Positions 41,711 to 50,892 of a DNA stretch of 64,000 nt are shown piece after piece (position 1 is the first letter of the stretch; each line of letters opens with the position of its first letter). Position numbers and translations under genes: made by a program. The notes beneath the pieces are model-generated. The model did not search any database. It saw only the letters and a list, made by a program, of their open reading frames with translations, and was not told where the DNA came from. Origin of the DNA: Chloroflexota bacterium (GTDB lineage Bacteria; Chloroflexota; Dormibacteria; Dormibacterales; Dormibacteraceae); contig VBFH01000023.1 in assembly GCA_005883575.1 (NCBI GenBank), positions 62,001 to 126,000 of the forward strand, given 5' to 3'.

Positions 41711-42856
41711 CTAAGTCTCGTGCTCTGCGTGGCGATTACGGAAGCCGGCGAAAAGACCCAGGTCGTAAACGATCTTCAAACCGCCGCCGGCGAAGAATGG
41801 GAAGCCAAAGGCGGCCGCACCAATCGCCACGCCCGCGAGCGCCGGGCCGAACGACATCGCGACCCCGCGCACCGCTCCGGTCATCGCCACGGCTCCGGCG
41901 CGCTCGCCGGGCGGCACGATCGAGACGATGTAGGCCTGGCGCGCCGGCACATCCATCTGGGACAGCGCAAACCGCGCGAGAAGCAGACCGACCGCCCCGG
42001 CCAGGCTCGGGCTGAACGGCACGAGGAGTAGCAGCAGGTTGCTCGGCAGGTGGGTGAAGACCATCGTGTTGATCAATCCGACGCGGTCGGCCAACCGGCC
42101 CGAGACCTCATAGGAAAGCGACTGAAGAATCGCGACCCCTGCGAAGATCGGGCCCAACAAGGCGGCGCCGGCGCCGAAGCGGACGTGGAGCCAGTAGGCG
42201 ATGACGGCGTTGGCGACGAAACCTCCGCCCAACGAGTCCAGCGCGAACAGGGCCGCCAGCCCGGCCAGCGGCCGGAACGAGCCAAACACGGCCTCCGCCT
42301 GCCCGCCCTCGACCTGCTCCGACATGAAAAGCGGAAGCGCCGCCGTCACCAGTCCGATCGCCGCATAAAGAAGGAAGTACGCGCGCGTGCCGGCGAAGAG
42401 TGCCGTCGAGAATCCCCCGGCGGCGTTGAACAGGCCACCCGTCAGCGAGTAGCGGCCGAATGCCCGGTTGCGAGCACTGGCCGAGGCGGTCTCCGTGAGC
42501 ACCGCCTGCTCGACCGAGGCGAAGGGGCCGTAGTCGACGCTCGCCGCCCCGAGCATCCCAGTGACGCCGGCGAGGATGAGCAGCTCCGGCGAGCTCGCGA
42601 GGGCAAGATCGGCTCCGGTCCCGGCCATCAGCACCCCGATCAGGCCGAGCGTCCGGCGCCGCCCGAGCGGCACGGCCAGCGCGGCGGAGCCCAGCCCGGT
42701 TAGCGATGCGGCCGCGAGCCCGATCCCGAGCGTCAAGCCGATCTGGGTCGGGGACAGCCCGGCGCGCTCGAGGTGGAGCGCCACGAGGACCGCGGAGAAG
42801 CCGAAGGCGAAGGCCCGCAGACCCCTGGCCGCCAGCAGTAGGAATCTGTCCCTCAT
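41711..42856 (-). CDS. MFS transporter
   Basis: The 381-residue protein has about twelve helices and MFS features: GLSPTQIGLTLGIGLAAASLTGLGSAALAVPLGRRRTL contains a loose motif A between helices 2 and 3, and LVPFSPSLAGAVGLLLARFALSQMDVPARQAYIVSIVPPGERAGA corresponds to the second half. The substrate is unknown; drug/metabolite efflux is a guess. It diverges from sufR across a 53-base gap containing a palindromic operator, so SufR may control it. Confidence 0.85.
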   Translation of the reverse strand: MRDRFLLLAARGLRAFAFGFSAVLVALHLERAGLSPTQIGLTLGIGLAAASLTGLGSAALAVPLGRRRTLGLIGVLMAGTGADLALASSPELLILAGVTGMLGAASVDYGPFASVEQAVLTETASASARNRAFGRYSLTGGLFNAAGGFSTALFAGTRAYFLLYAAIGLVTAALPLFMSEQVEGGQAEAVFGSFRPLAGLAALFALDSLGGGFVANAVIAYWLHVRFGAGAALLGPIFAGVAILQSLSYEVSGRLADRVGLINTMVFTHLPSNLLLLLVPFSPSLAGAVGLLLARFALSQMDVPARQAYIVSIVPPGERAGAVAMTGAVRGVAMSFGPALAGVAIGAAAFGFPFFAGGGLKIVYDLGLFAGFRNRHAEHET

Positions 42857-42870
42857 GAGCCCCGGGCGTA

Positions 42871-42890
42871 TTTCAACAGATATGTTGAAA
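42871..42890. promoter_or_regulatory. Palindromic operator TTTCAACA-N4-TGTTGAAA, likely SufR site
   Basis: Exact eight-base arms around GATA, centred in the 53-base divergent gap between the MFS gene and sufR. A TAGACT -10-like box at about 42897 lies eight bases before the sufR GTG, so a bound dimer would cover the -35 region of a nearly leaderless suf transcript. The assignment to SufR is by position. Confidence 0.7.
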
Positions 42891-42909
42891 AACTCGTAGA
42901 CTTGGCTTT

Positions 42910-43530
42910 GTGGAGTCCAGGCGAGAAACCATCCTTGCCTTTCTGAAGATGCGCGGCCAGGCGTCGCTGGCCGAGGTCGCTGCGCATCTCGAGGTTTCCA
43001 AGCAGGGCGCGCTTCGTCACCTCGAGGCGCTGGAGGCGTCAGGCCTCGCCACCGTCGCCCCGGCCGACCTTCACCGCCGCGGACGCCCCGAACACGTCTA
43101 CAAGCTCACGCCCGCCGCCGGCGAGCACTTCCCCGACGGACATCGGGAGCTCACGGCCGAGCTCGTCGACTTCATGACCAATGAGCAACTGAAGCAGTTC
43201 TTCGAGCGCCGCGCGGCGCGGCTGGAGAGGGAATACGCCCGGCGATTGGCGGGCCTAGACTTTGAATCGCGCGTCCGCGAGCTGGCCCGGCTCGCCACCG
43301 AGCACGGCCACATGGCCGAGGTGGTCGAGGTTGGGGATGGCGCGCTCGCCATCCGCCACTGCAACTGCCCCATCCAGGATGTCGCGGCCCGCACCGGGCT
43401 CCCATGCGTCAACGAGCACCAGATGTACGAGCGGCTTTTGGGCACGGAGGTGTCGCGCACGACGTGGGTGGCCGAGGCCGCGGACGATTGCACATACGTG
43501 ATGAAGGAGAAGGGAGAGACAGTTGGCTGA
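42910..43530 (+). CDS. sufR: SufR-like Fe-S-binding transcriptional repressor of the suf operon
   Basis: The 206-residue protein has an N-terminal winged helix (ILAFLKMRGQASLAEVAAHLEVSKQGALRHLEALEASG, then RGRPEHVYKLT wing). Its C-terminal cluster site has C151, C153, C166 and C194 (HCNCPIQDVAA, GLPCVNEHQMYERLLG, DDCTYVM). SufR binds an Fe-S cluster and represses suf genes when Fe-S supply is sufficient. GTG 42910 is close behind a candidate promoter. Its stop overlaps the sufC TTG, so it is autoregulated with the operon. Confidence 0.93.
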   Translation: MESRRETILAFLKMRGQASLAEVAAHLEVSKQGALRHLEALEASGLATVAPADLHRRGRPEHVYKLTPAAGEHFPDGHRELTAELVDFMTNEQLKQFFERRAARLEREYARRLAGLDFESRVRELARLATEHGHMAEVVEVGDGALAIRHCNCPIQDVAARTGLPCVNEHQMYERLLGTEVSRTTWVAEAADDCTYVMKEKGETVG

Positions 43531-44305
43531 TTTTGAGATCAAAGACCTTCGCGCGAGCGTGGAGGGACGGCAGATCCTGAAGGGCGTTTCGCTCGCCATC
43601 TCCATGGGCGAGGTCCACGCGGTGATGGGACCGAACGGATCGGGCAAGTCGACGCTGTCACACACGTTGATGGGTCATCCCGGCTACACGGTGGACGGCG
43701 GCTCGGTCCTCTTCAAGGGCCAGAACGTCCTCGAGCTGGAGCCCGACGAGCGAGCGCGCCTGGGCATGTTCCTGGCGTTCCAGTACCCGGTGGTCGTGCC
43801 CGGGATCTCGATGGCCAACTTCCTGCGCACCGCTTTGAACTCCAAGCGCGGATATGACGGAAAGGACAAGTCGAAGCAGGTCACACCGAAGGAGTTCCGC
43901 TCGATGATGAAGAGCGAGCTCGAGGTCCTGCACATGGACGACTCATTTCTGCCTCGATACATCAACGACGGTTTTTCAGGTGGCGAGAAGAAGCGCGCCG
44001 AGATCCTGCAGATGGCGATGCTCAAGCCGGAGATCGCGATCCTCGACGAGACCGACTCGGGTCTTGATATCGACTCCATCAAGTTCGTCGCCGAGGCAGT
44101 GAACCGCATGCGCGGTCCCGAGCTTGGGATCCTGATCATCACCCACTACACGCGGGTCCTTGAGTTCATCAAGCCCGACTACGTGCACGTGCTGGTTGAC
44201 GGCAAGTTCGTGCTCTCGGGCGGGCCTGAGGTCGCGGAACGACTGGAGAACACGGGTTACGCGGAGTGGGGTCACGCCGAAGAAGAACCGAAGGAGGTTG
44301 CCTGA
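43523..44305 (+). CDS. sufC: Fe-S assembly ATPase SufC
   Basis: The 260-residue ABC-type ATPase has Walker [12 protein letters not shown]-loop [11 protein letters not shown], signature [12 protein letters not shown], Walker [14 protein letters not shown] and switch His in IITHYTR. In the SufBC2D scaffold it powers conformational change during cluster assembly. TTG 43523 overlaps the end of sufR and is preceded by a GGAGAAGGGAGAG ribosome-binding site. Its stop overlaps the sufB ATG. Confidence 0.96.
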   Translation: MADFEIKDLRASVEGRQILKGVSLAISMGEVHAVMGPNGSGKSTLSHTLMGHPGYTVDGGSVLFKGQNVLELEPDERARLGMFLAFQYPVVVPGISMANFLRTALNSKRGYDGKDKSKQVTPKEFRSMMKSELEVLHMDDSFLPRYINDGFSGGEKKRAEILQMAMLKPEIAILDETDSGLDIDSIKFVAEAVNRMRGPELGILIITHYTRVLEFIKPDYVHVLVDGKFVLSGGPEVAERLENTGYAEWGHAEEEPKEVA

Positions 44306-45714
44306 TGGCCACCGTACCCAAGATCGAGGTCGGTGCTGATTACAAGGAGAAGTACGGCTTCTTCGTCCCCGAGGAATACGTCTTCAAGGCCAAAAGGGGC
44401 CTGAACCCGGACATCGTCACAGAGATCTCCTGGATGAAGCAGGAGCCGGAGTGGATGGCCAAGATGCGCCTCCGCTCCCTGGAGATCTTCCGCAAGAAGC
44501 CGATGCCCAAGTGGGGCGCGGACCTTTCGGTGATCGACTTCGAGAACATCTTTTACTACCTCAAGGCTTCGGACAAGCAGTCGAAGACCTGGGAGGAATT
44601 GCCGCCTGACATCAAGGCCACGTACGACCGGCTCGGCGTCCCCGAGGCGGAGCGCAAGTTCCTGGCCGGCGTCTCCGCGCAGTACGAGTCGGAGGTCGTC
44701 TACCACTCGCTGCAGGAATCGCTGACCAAGAAAGGCGTCATCTTCACGGACACCGACTCCGCGCTGCGAGACCACCCCGAGCTGTTCAAGGAGTACTTCG
44801 GAACGGTGATCCCGCCTGCGGACAACAAGTTCGCAGCGCTGAACACAGCGGTCTGGTCGGGCGGGTCCTTCATCTATGTGCCCAAGGGCGTGCACGTGGA
44901 GATTCCGCTGCAGGCCTACTTCCGGATCAATGCGGAGAACATGGGCCAGTTCGAGCGGACGCTGATCATCTGCGACGAGGGATCGTTCGTGCACTACATC
45001 GAGGGGTGCACCGCTCCCATCTACACGACCGATTCGCTGCACTCGGCGGTGGTCGAGATCATCGTCAAGAAGAACGCCCGCTGCCGCTACACGACCATCC
45101 AGAACTGGTCGACCAACGTCTTCAACCTCGTGACCAAGCGCGCGATGGCCTACGCGGACGCGACGATGGAGTGGGTCGACGGCAACCTAGGGTCGCAGAT
45201 CACGATGAAGTACCCCTCCGTCTACCTGATGGAGCCCGGCGCGAAGGGCGACGTGCTCTCAGTTGCGTTCGCGGGTAAGGGCCAGCACCAGGACGCCGGC
45301 GGGAAGATGATCCACGTCGCGCCGAACACGACTTCGACCATCACGTCCAAGTCGATCTCCAAGGCAGGCGGCCGGACCTCGTACCGCGGCCACATCAAGA
45401 TCTACCCCGGCGCGAACAACTGCAAGTCGTTCGTGAAATGCGATGCGCTGCTGCTAGACGATGAGTCGCGCTCGGACACGTATCCCTACAACGACGTCGA
45501 CGCCGAGAACGTGACCCTCGGCCACGAGGCGACCGTGAGCAAGGTGTCCGACGAGCAGCTCTTCTACCTGATGAGCCGCGGCATCCCGCGCGCGGAGGCC
45601 GAGACCATGATCGTCAACGGCTTCATCGAGCCGTTCACCAAAGAGCTGCCTCTCGAGTACGCGGTGGAGCTCAACCGGCTCATCCAGCTCGAGATGGAGG
45701 GCTCGGTAGGGTAG
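44305..45714 (+). CDS. sufB: Fe-S cluster assembly scaffold SufB
   Basis: The 469-residue protein from ATG 44305 (ribosome-binding site GAAGGAGG in the end of sufC) is a right-handed beta-helix scaffold: [50 protein letters not shown], and [21 protein letters not shown] with the functional cysteine. [21 protein letters not shown] is the shared SufB/SufD C-terminal segment. It accepts sulfur from SufS/SufU and forms the cluster at the interface with SufD. Confidence 0.97.
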   Translation: MATVPKIEVGADYKEKYGFFVPEEYVFKAKRGLNPDIVTEISWMKQEPEWMAKMRLRSLEIFRKKPMPKWGADLSVIDFENIFYYLKASDKQSKTWEELPPDIKATYDRLGVPEAERKFLAGVSAQYESEVVYHSLQESLTKKGVIFTDTDSALRDHPELFKEYFGTVIPPADNKFAALNTAVWSGGSFIYVPKGVHVEIPLQAYFRINAENMGQFERTLIICDEGSFVHYIEGCTAPIYTTDSLHSAVVEIIVKKNARCRYTTIQNWSTNVFNLVTKRAMAYADATMEWVDGNLGSQITMKYPSVYLMEPGAKGDVLSVAFAGKGQHQDAGGKMIHVAPNTTSTITSKSISKAGGRTSYRGHIKIYPGANNCKSFVKCDALLLDDESRSDTYPYNDVDAENVTLGHEATVSKVSDEQLFYLMSRGIPRAEAETMIVNGFIEPFTKELPLEYAVELNRLIQLEMEGSVG

Positions 45715-45716
45715 CG

Positions 45717-46910
45717 ATGGCGCTGACTGCGGAGACCCTGGACCAGCTCCAGGGCGAACCTGGCTGGCTGCGCGAGCGGAGGCAGAACGCGCTGGCGGCG
45801 TATGAGACTTTGCAACTGCCATCGAAGACCGACGAGGAGTGGCGGCGAACCGACGTCAGCCGCTTCAACGCGGCCGAATACTCGAAGCTCGAGCACCTCG
45901 ACGGGCTGAAGCTCGAGCGTCCGTCGGGGCTGCCGGCGGGCGTGATCCTCAAGCCACTACGCGAGGCCGCGAAGGATCACCCCGATCTCGTTGAGCCGCG
46001 GCTGTTCTCCCTTGTGCACGCAGACCGCGATCGATTCGCCGCCCTGCATGCGGCCTTCTTCACCGGTGGCACGTTCCTGTACGTCCCCGACGGGGTGGAA
46101 TTCGACCAACCGGTGCTGGGCCAGCACTTCTCGCACGCAGGCGGTAACAGCGTCCTCCCCCACACCCTGATAGTTGCCGGCCGCGGCGCGCGTTTCAACT
46201 ACCTCGACGAGTACATCGCAGAAGACGACACCGAGGCCGGCTACCGGAGCGGCTCGACCGAGATCTTCGTGGGCGAAGGCTCGCAGGTCGGTTACGTCGC
46301 GGTTCAGAAATGGGGCCGCAACGTCTGGCATTTCGCCGACCAGCGCGCCGAGCTGCAAAAGGACTCGAACCTGCGCCTCTTCAACGTCACGCTCGGTGGC
46401 AAGTTCTCCAAGACGCGTGTCGAGGCATCCCTGGCCGGAGAAGGCTCGAACGCGGAGCTGAAGGCGATCTACTTCGCCTCCGGAGAGCAGTTCTTCGACT
46501 TCCACACGCTCCAGGACCACCGCGTCGGCAACACGCGCTCCGACCTCCTCTTCAAAGGCGCGCTGCAGGACGTCGCCCGCACCGTCTATGCCGGCCTGAT
46601 CAAGATCGAAAAGCACGCCGCGCGTTCCGACGCCTACCAGGCCAACCGCAACCTCGTCCTCTCCGACAAGGCCAAGGCGACCTCGATCCCGATGCTCGAG
46701 ATCGACAACAACGACGTCCGCTGCACCCACGGCGCCACGGTCGGCCCTGTCGACCCCGAGCACCTCTTCTACCTACGATCCCGCGGCATCCCCGAGACAA
46801 CTGCCAAGCGGATGTTGATCCAGGGATTCTTCGGCGACGTCCTCGACCGCATCCCGTTCGAGCACGCACGCAAGCTGGTGGAGGCGGAGCTGGAGGCGCG
46901 AATTGGCTAG
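45717..46910 (+). CDS. sufD: Fe-S cluster assembly protein SufD
   Basis: The 397-residue SufB paralogue opens LQGEPGWLRERRQNALAAYETLQLPSKTDEEWRRTDVSRF, as SufD does. It has FFTGGTFLYVPDGVEFDQPV, FDFHTLQDHRVGNTRSDLLFKGALQD and the C-terminal CTHGATVGPVDPEHLFYLRSRGI with the conserved histidine region. It pairs with SufB in the SufBC2D complex. It starts two bases after the sufB stop, and its end overlaps the ferredoxin start. Confidence 0.96.
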   Translation: MALTAETLDQLQGEPGWLRERRQNALAAYETLQLPSKTDEEWRRTDVSRFNAAEYSKLEHLDGLKLERPSGLPAGVILKPLREAAKDHPDLVEPRLFSLVHADRDRFAALHAAFFTGGTFLYVPDGVEFDQPVLGQHFSHAGGNSVLPHTLIVAGRGARFNYLDEYIAEDDTEAGYRSGSTEIFVGEGSQVGYVAVQKWGRNVWHFADQRAELQKDSNLRLFNVTLGGKFSKTRVEASLAGEGSNAELKAIYFASGEQFFDFHTLQDHRVGNTRSDLLFKGALQDVARTVYAGLIKIEKHAARSDAYQANRNLVLSDKAKATSIPMLEIDNNDVRCTHGATVGPVDPEHLFYLRSRGIPETTAKRMLIQGFFGDVLDRIPFEHARKLVEAELEARIG

Positions 46911-47217
46911 CCATCGGGTCGCCTCGGTCGAAGAGATTCCGCAAGACTCGATGAAGCGCGTCGAAGCCGGCGGCACGCCCGTGTGCCTCGCCCACGCCGA
47001 GGACGGCAACTTCTACGCCCTCAACGACATCTGCACGCACGAGGAGTTCTTCCTCTCCGACGGCGAGCTATGGGGCTTGGACGTCGAGTGCCCGCAGCAT
47101 GGATCACGGTTCAACCTGGAGACCGGCAAGGTCACCGGTCTCCCGGCAGTGATCCCGGCGAAGACGTACCCAGTGAAGCTCGAAGGCGACGAAATCTACG
47201 TCGAGGTGCCCGACTGA
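46903..47217 (+). CDS. Rieske-type [2Fe-2S] ferredoxin
   Basis: The 104-residue protein (TTG 46903) has both Rieske boxes: CTHEEFFLSDG and CPQHGSRFNL, giving two Cys and two His ligands. Size and lack of a membrane helix match soluble non-heme dioxygenase-type ferredoxins. Lying between sufD and sufS with overlap, it probably supplies electrons for cluster assembly, a common arrangement in suf operons of Actinobacteria and relatives. Confidence 0.94.
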   Translation: MASHRVASVEEIPQDSMKRVEAGGTPVCLAHAEDGNFYALNDICTHEEFFLSDGELWGLDVECPQHGSRFNLETGKVTGLPAVIPAKTYPVKLEGDEIYVEVPD

Positions 47218-47219
47218 GC

Positions 47220-48437
47220 GTGGCCATCCGCACCCTTGACGTGGCGGCGATCCGCAAAGACTTTCCGATCTTCGAGACGGGCATCGCTTACCTCGACTCG
47301 GCCAATACCTCGCAGCGTCCACGCCAGGTGACCGGCGCGATGCTGGAGTACTTCGAGAAGTTCAACTCCAACATCCACCGCGCCGCTTATCGCATCGCTG
47401 AAGAGGCGACCGTCCGCTACGAGGCGACGCGGGAGAAGGTGCGCGCCTTCATCAATGCCGCTTCGACGAAGGAGATCGTCTACACGCGCGGCACGACTGA
47501 GGCGATCAACCTTGTCGCCTACGCCTGGGGGCGGAAGAACATCAAGCAGGGCGACCTGATCGTCCTGACCATCATCGACCACCACTCCAACATCGTCCCC
47601 TGGCAGATCCTCGCGGCCGAGAAGGACGCGAGGATCGAGTACGTCGACATCGACGACCGCGGCGAGCTGCGGCGGGATCAGTTCGCTGAACTGCTGAATC
47701 GCGGGCCGAAGCTGGTCGCATTCAACCTGGTGAGCAACGCCCTCGGGACCATCAATCCGGCGCACGAGATGGTGGCCGCCGCGAAGAGGGTGGGCGCCAC
47801 GGTCCTGGTCGACGGCGCGCAGAGCACGCCTCACCAACCAATCGACGTGCGGGCGCTTGGCTGCGATTTCTACGCCTTCAGCGGGCACAAGATGCTGGGC
47901 CCGACAGGAGCCGGAATCCTCTACGGCCGCCGTGAGGTCCTCGAGGCCATGGACCCCTTCATGGCGGGCGGAGACATGATCAAGACGGTGCGCGTCGAGG
48001 AGACGACCTATCACGACCTGCCCTGGAAGTTCGAAGCCGGCACGCAGGCGATCGCCGAGGTGATCGGGCTCGGGGCCGCAGTGGACTATCTGAACGACCT
48101 GGGCATGGACGCCGTCCGCGCCCACGAGCTCGACATCACCGAGTACGCCTACGAGGCGCTCAGCGACGTCGACGGCCTGACCGTGTACGGCCCGCCCCCC
48201 TCACGCCGCGCCGGGGTCATCTCCTTCTCGCTCGACGGCATCCATCCGCATGACCTGGCGACGATCGCCGACCGCGACCAGGTCTGTCTTCGCGCGGGAC
48301 ATCACTGCGCGATGCCGTTGATGACGCGCCTTGGCGTCGCGGCGACTGCGCGCGCGTCGTTCTACGTGTACACGCAGAAGGATGAGGTCGACCGGCTCGT
48401 AAGCTCGATCAAGGAAGCTCAAAGGATCTTCGCGTGA
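47220..48437 (+). CDS. sufS: Cysteine desulfurase SufS
   Basis: From GTG 47220 the PLP enzyme has 405 residues: FETGIAYLDSANTSQRP, YTRGTTEAINLVAY, DHHSNIVPWQ, VDGAQSTPHQP, the PLP lysine in AFSGHKMLGPTG, and the persulfide cysteine in LRAGHHCAMPLM. It takes sulfur from cysteine and passes it to SufU. The TGA overlaps the sufU ATG (TGATG). Confidence 0.96.
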   Translation: MAIRTLDVAAIRKDFPIFETGIAYLDSANTSQRPRQVTGAMLEYFEKFNSNIHRAAYRIAEEATVRYEATREKVRAFINAASTKEIVYTRGTTEAINLVAYAWGRKNIKQGDLIVLTIIDHHSNIVPWQILAAEKDARIEYVDIDDRGELRRDQFAELLNRGPKLVAFNLVSNALGTINPAHEMVAAAKRVGATVLVDGAQSTPHQPIDVRALGCDFYAFSGHKMLGPTGAGILYGRREVLEAMDPFMAGGDMIKTVRVEETTYHDLPWKFEAGTQAIAEVIGLGAAVDYLNDLGMDAVRAHELDITEYAYEALSDVDGLTVYGPPPSRRAGVISFSLDGIHPHDLATIADRDQVCLRAGHHCAMPLMTRLGVAATARASFYVYTQKDEVDRLVSSIKEAQRIFA

Positions 48438-48832
48438 TGGCCACGGCTGACGACCAGTTCTACCGCGAGTACATCATCGACCACTACAAGCACCCTCGAA
48501 ACTACGGTCGTCTCGAGCATCCCGACATCTCCCACGAGGAGGACAACCCGCTGTGCGGGGACGTCGTCGGCATGGACTTCCGTGTCACGGACGGAGTGAT
48601 CGAGGACGTCCGCTTCCACGGTCGTGGCTGCGCCATCTCGCAGGCTTCCGCATCGCTCCTGACAGAGCGGTTGAAGGGAATGCCGCTCGACGAGGCGAAG
48701 AAGATCAACAAGGACGACGTGCTCGGGGAGCTCGGTATCGACATCTCGCCGGCGCGGATCAAGTGCGCGCTGCTGTCGCTGAAGGTCTTGAAGGTCGGCG
48801 CCTATGGATTGGCCGACATCGATGAGGAGTAA
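48437..48832 (+). CDS. sufU: SufU-type sulfur transfer protein
   Basis: The 131-residue protein has C40 and D42 in LCGDVVG, C65 in GRGCAISQASASLLTE and C110 in RIKCALL, the three Cys plus Asp of SufU/IscU. The residue before C110 is Lys, not the IscU His, as in SufU. However, the gap between C65 and C110 (45 residues) is IscU-like, so the 18-20-residue insertion typical of SufU is absent. Context with SufS favours a SufU role: zinc-dependent persulfide acceptor for SufBCD. Confidence 0.93.
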   Translation: MATADDQFYREYIIDHYKHPRNYGRLEHPDISHEEDNPLCGDVVGMDFRVTDGVIEDVRFHGRGCAISQASASLLTERLKGMPLDEAKKINKDDVLGELGIDISPARIKCALLSLKVLKVGAYGLADIDEE

Positions 48833-48841
48833 TAGATAGGT

Positions 48842-49171
48842 ATGACTGAGCAGACGGTGCCGTTTCGCGACCTGAAGGTCGACGACATCAAGAAGCTGGT
48901 AGACGAAGGCCGGGATGTCGTCGACGTCCGAGAGGACTGGGAATGGAACAAGGGACACATCCCGGGCGCGAGGCATGTGGTGCTGAGCTCGATCCTGGCC
49001 AACCCGACGGCCCAGAAATTCAGCGATGGAACGATCTTCGTGTGCCAGGTCGGAGAGCGCTCGGCCGTCGCCTCTGAGATGGCGGTCGCGCTTGGAGTGA
49101 AGGATGTCGTCAACTTCCGCGGCGGCACCAAGGCCTGGAAGGACGCCGGCCTTCGCCTGGAGGTGCCATGA
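48842..49171 (+). CDS. Single-domain rhodanese
   Basis: The 109-residue protein reads VVDVREDWEWNKGHIPGARHVVLSSI and IFVCQVGERSAVASEM, with the active-site cysteine in CQVGERS. Rhodanese domains carry persulfide sulfur; in this operon it may assist SufS-SufU transfer. A GAGGAGT ribosome-binding site lies before ATG 48842. The stop overlaps the sufT ATG (ATGA). Confidence 0.93.
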   Translation: MTEQTVPFRDLKVDDIKKLVDEGRDVVDVREDWEWNKGHIPGARHVVLSSILANPTAQKFSDGTIFVCQVGERSAVASEMAVALGVKDVVNFRGGTKAWKDAGLRLEVP

Positions 49172-49512
49172 GCGAGGCTCCTACGGTCACAACCGAGGTC
49201 GCACCCGACGCGACGGTCAAGCCCGAAGATGTCATCGAGGTCCTTCGCCAGTGCTTCGACCCGGAGATCCCGGTCAACATCGTCGACCTCGGCCTGGTCT
49301 ACGACATCGCGATCAAGCCCGAGCGCGTGGATGTGAAGATGACATTGACCGCGCTGGGCTGCCCGATGGCCGCAGATGTGATGGCAGACGTGCGGGACCA
49401 CCTGCTCATGCTTCCCGGCATCTCCGACGCCGGAGTCGACATCGTTTACGAACCGGTGTGGACCCCAGAGCGCATGTCCGAAGAAGCGCGCTGGGAACTG
49501 GGGATGGTCTAG
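49168..49512 (+). CDS. sufT: SufT / MIP18-family (DUF59) Fe-S assembly factor
   Basis: The 114-residue protein has IEVLRQCFDPEIPVNIVDLGLVYDI, the DPE..NIVDLGL signature, and TALGCPMAADVMADVRDHL with the conserved cysteine. SufT-type proteins help mature Fe-S enzymes. It ends the suf operon; the opposing lipoprotein gene ends 14 bases on. Confidence 0.95.
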   Translation: MSEAPTVTTEVAPDATVKPEDVIEVLRQCFDPEIPVNIVDLGLVYDIAIKPERVDVKMTLTALGCPMAADVMADVRDHLLMLPGISDAGVDIVYEPVWTPERMSEEARWELGMV

Positions 49513-49526
49513 AGCCGAATCCTTTG

Positions 49527-50594
49527 TCAGGCCGCGTGGGGCCAGACGTCGCTCACTGACGTGATGGCCGTCTCGGTCTCGGTGCCGTTCTGCAGGTCGT
49601 AGATGTAGGTCGTGCCGCTGGACGGATGAGTCGGCGGCTGAGGGCCACACAAGTCGGTTTCCACGCACGCACGCTCACCCCGATACCAGATGTATCGGGA
49701 TGTCAGGAAGATCGGTTCAGCGCGAGCTGTCTTGATCTCGCGAATCTCTCTCGTAGTGGTGTCCACGACGTAGCTGTGCGCCCAACCACTGCTGTCCCGA
49801 GCCGCGTAGACGATCTTTCCGCCGTCCGGCGATGCTTTGGGCCGAATCCACGCTACTCCCGGAAGGAAGTTGGAGACGGCGCCGTTGCGCCACATTTCCA
49901 CGCCGCCCGCGTCGCGGAAGTAAAGGGTGCCGCCTGACCAGACCGACATCGTCGTGCCCTGCGCGTCGGTGCTGCGGACCAGCTTGCCATCTGCAGACCA
50001 GAGACGGAACGTGCTCGGAGCGAAACCGCTGACCACCAGAGACACGTACGTCCCATCGGGTGAGTAAACCAGCCGAAAGTCCAGCGAGTTTGCGATCGCG
50101 CAGCCCGCGATAGTTTCGCACCCGCCGACACCCCCACTCGGAGCAGAGCCCAGCACACGATCGACTCCAGCGGTCAGTTGATGTACATCCATCCCGGCGG
50201 CGCTCTCGGTCGTGTAGACGACGCTGCTTCCATCCGGGCTCCACCCGAAGAGGCCCACGACCTGACCGGACACGACGGTCTTCGGAGCTCCAGCCAGGGG
50301 AGCGCGGACAAGGCCGCTCTCGTCGGCATACGAGAGTTCCGATGCGCTCACAAACACCGGCGCCAGGCTCGTCCCCACGCTGGCGAGTGTCTTTATGTAG
50401 CTGATGTCTGTGAGGTCACTAACGATGACTTGATCGTTGCCGCGAAGAGTGACCAAAGCCAGAGGGCGACTGGTGGACTGCGAGGGCGGGGTCGAAGCGA
50501 TCGCCACGGGGAAAGGTGGTGCCGGGCCGCAACCGACGCCCAGCAGCGCGGCCGCCGCCACGATCCAGACCCAGCGCCGCGACCTCGAGCTCAT
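49527..50594 (-). CDS. Lipoprotein with WD40/TolB-like beta-propeller (copy A)
   Basis: About 355 residues. The signal segment WVWIVAAAALLGVGCGPAPP has a near-lipobox ending at Cys. TolB/PD40-like repeats follow: VGLFGWSPDGSSVVYTT, FRLVYSPDGTYVSLVV, IRPKASPDGGKIVYAARDS. The family role is unknown; extracytoplasmic sensing or binding is a guess. It shares the unusual C-terminus GTETETAITSVSDVWPHAA with the paralogue at 50893-51957, so the two arose by duplication. ATG 50594 is chosen over the one nine bases upstream because a basic n-region follows it. Confidence 0.82.
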   Translation of the reverse strand: MSSRSRRWVWIVAAAALLGVGCGPAPPFPVAIASTPPSQSTSRPLALVTLRGNDQVIVSDLTDISYIKTLASVGTSLAPVFVSASELSYADESGLVRAPLAGAPKTVVSGQVVGLFGWSPDGSSVVYTTESAAGMDVHQLTAGVDRVLGSAPSGGVGGCETIAGCAIANSLDFRLVYSPDGTYVSLVVSGFAPSTFRLWSADGKLVRSTDAQGTTMSVWSGGTLYFRDAGGVEMWRNGAVSNFLPGVAWIRPKASPDGGKIVYAARDSSGWAHSYVVDTTTREIREIKTARAEPIFLTSRYIWYRGERACVETDLCGPQPPTHPSSGTTYIYDLQNGTETETAITSVSDVWPHAA

Positions 50595-50738
50595 ACAGCC
50601 CAAACGGCACCGGGCTCCATTAGTTATGGCGTCATCAGCCGGTGTGGAAGCGGAGCTGGCCGTTCACCAACCGCAGTGTCGGACTCCCGAGTGTCCGAGG
50701 GCCCGCACTGGGAGCGGGGGATGGGCCGGAGCGTCAGC

Positions 50739-50867
50739 TCAGGCGGCGAGCGACCAAACGTCGCACACGGCCGCCATCAGGGATTCGGACTCGGTACCTT
50801 CAAGGAGCTCATCGCCGTATGCCTTGCTCGTGGCAGAATCCTGATAAGAAGGGCACTGACTTCCTTA
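50739..50867 (-). pseudogene. Remnant 3' end of a third copy of the beta-propeller lipoprotein
   Basis: Minus-strand translation before the TGA at 50739-50741 gives CPSYQDSATSKAYGDE, then LLEGTESESLMAAVCDVWSL and AA. It aligns with the ends of both intact copies (CPAGYQVIRTGKSYVYD..GTETESDIVFVSDVWPHAA). The in-frame TAA at 50865-50867 closes it upstream. Only about 40 codons remain, so the middle copy has decayed. The rest of the 50595-50892 gap shows nothing else. Confidence 0.75.
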
Positions 50868-50892
50868 TGCGGTAAAGATCCCAGCTGACCGC

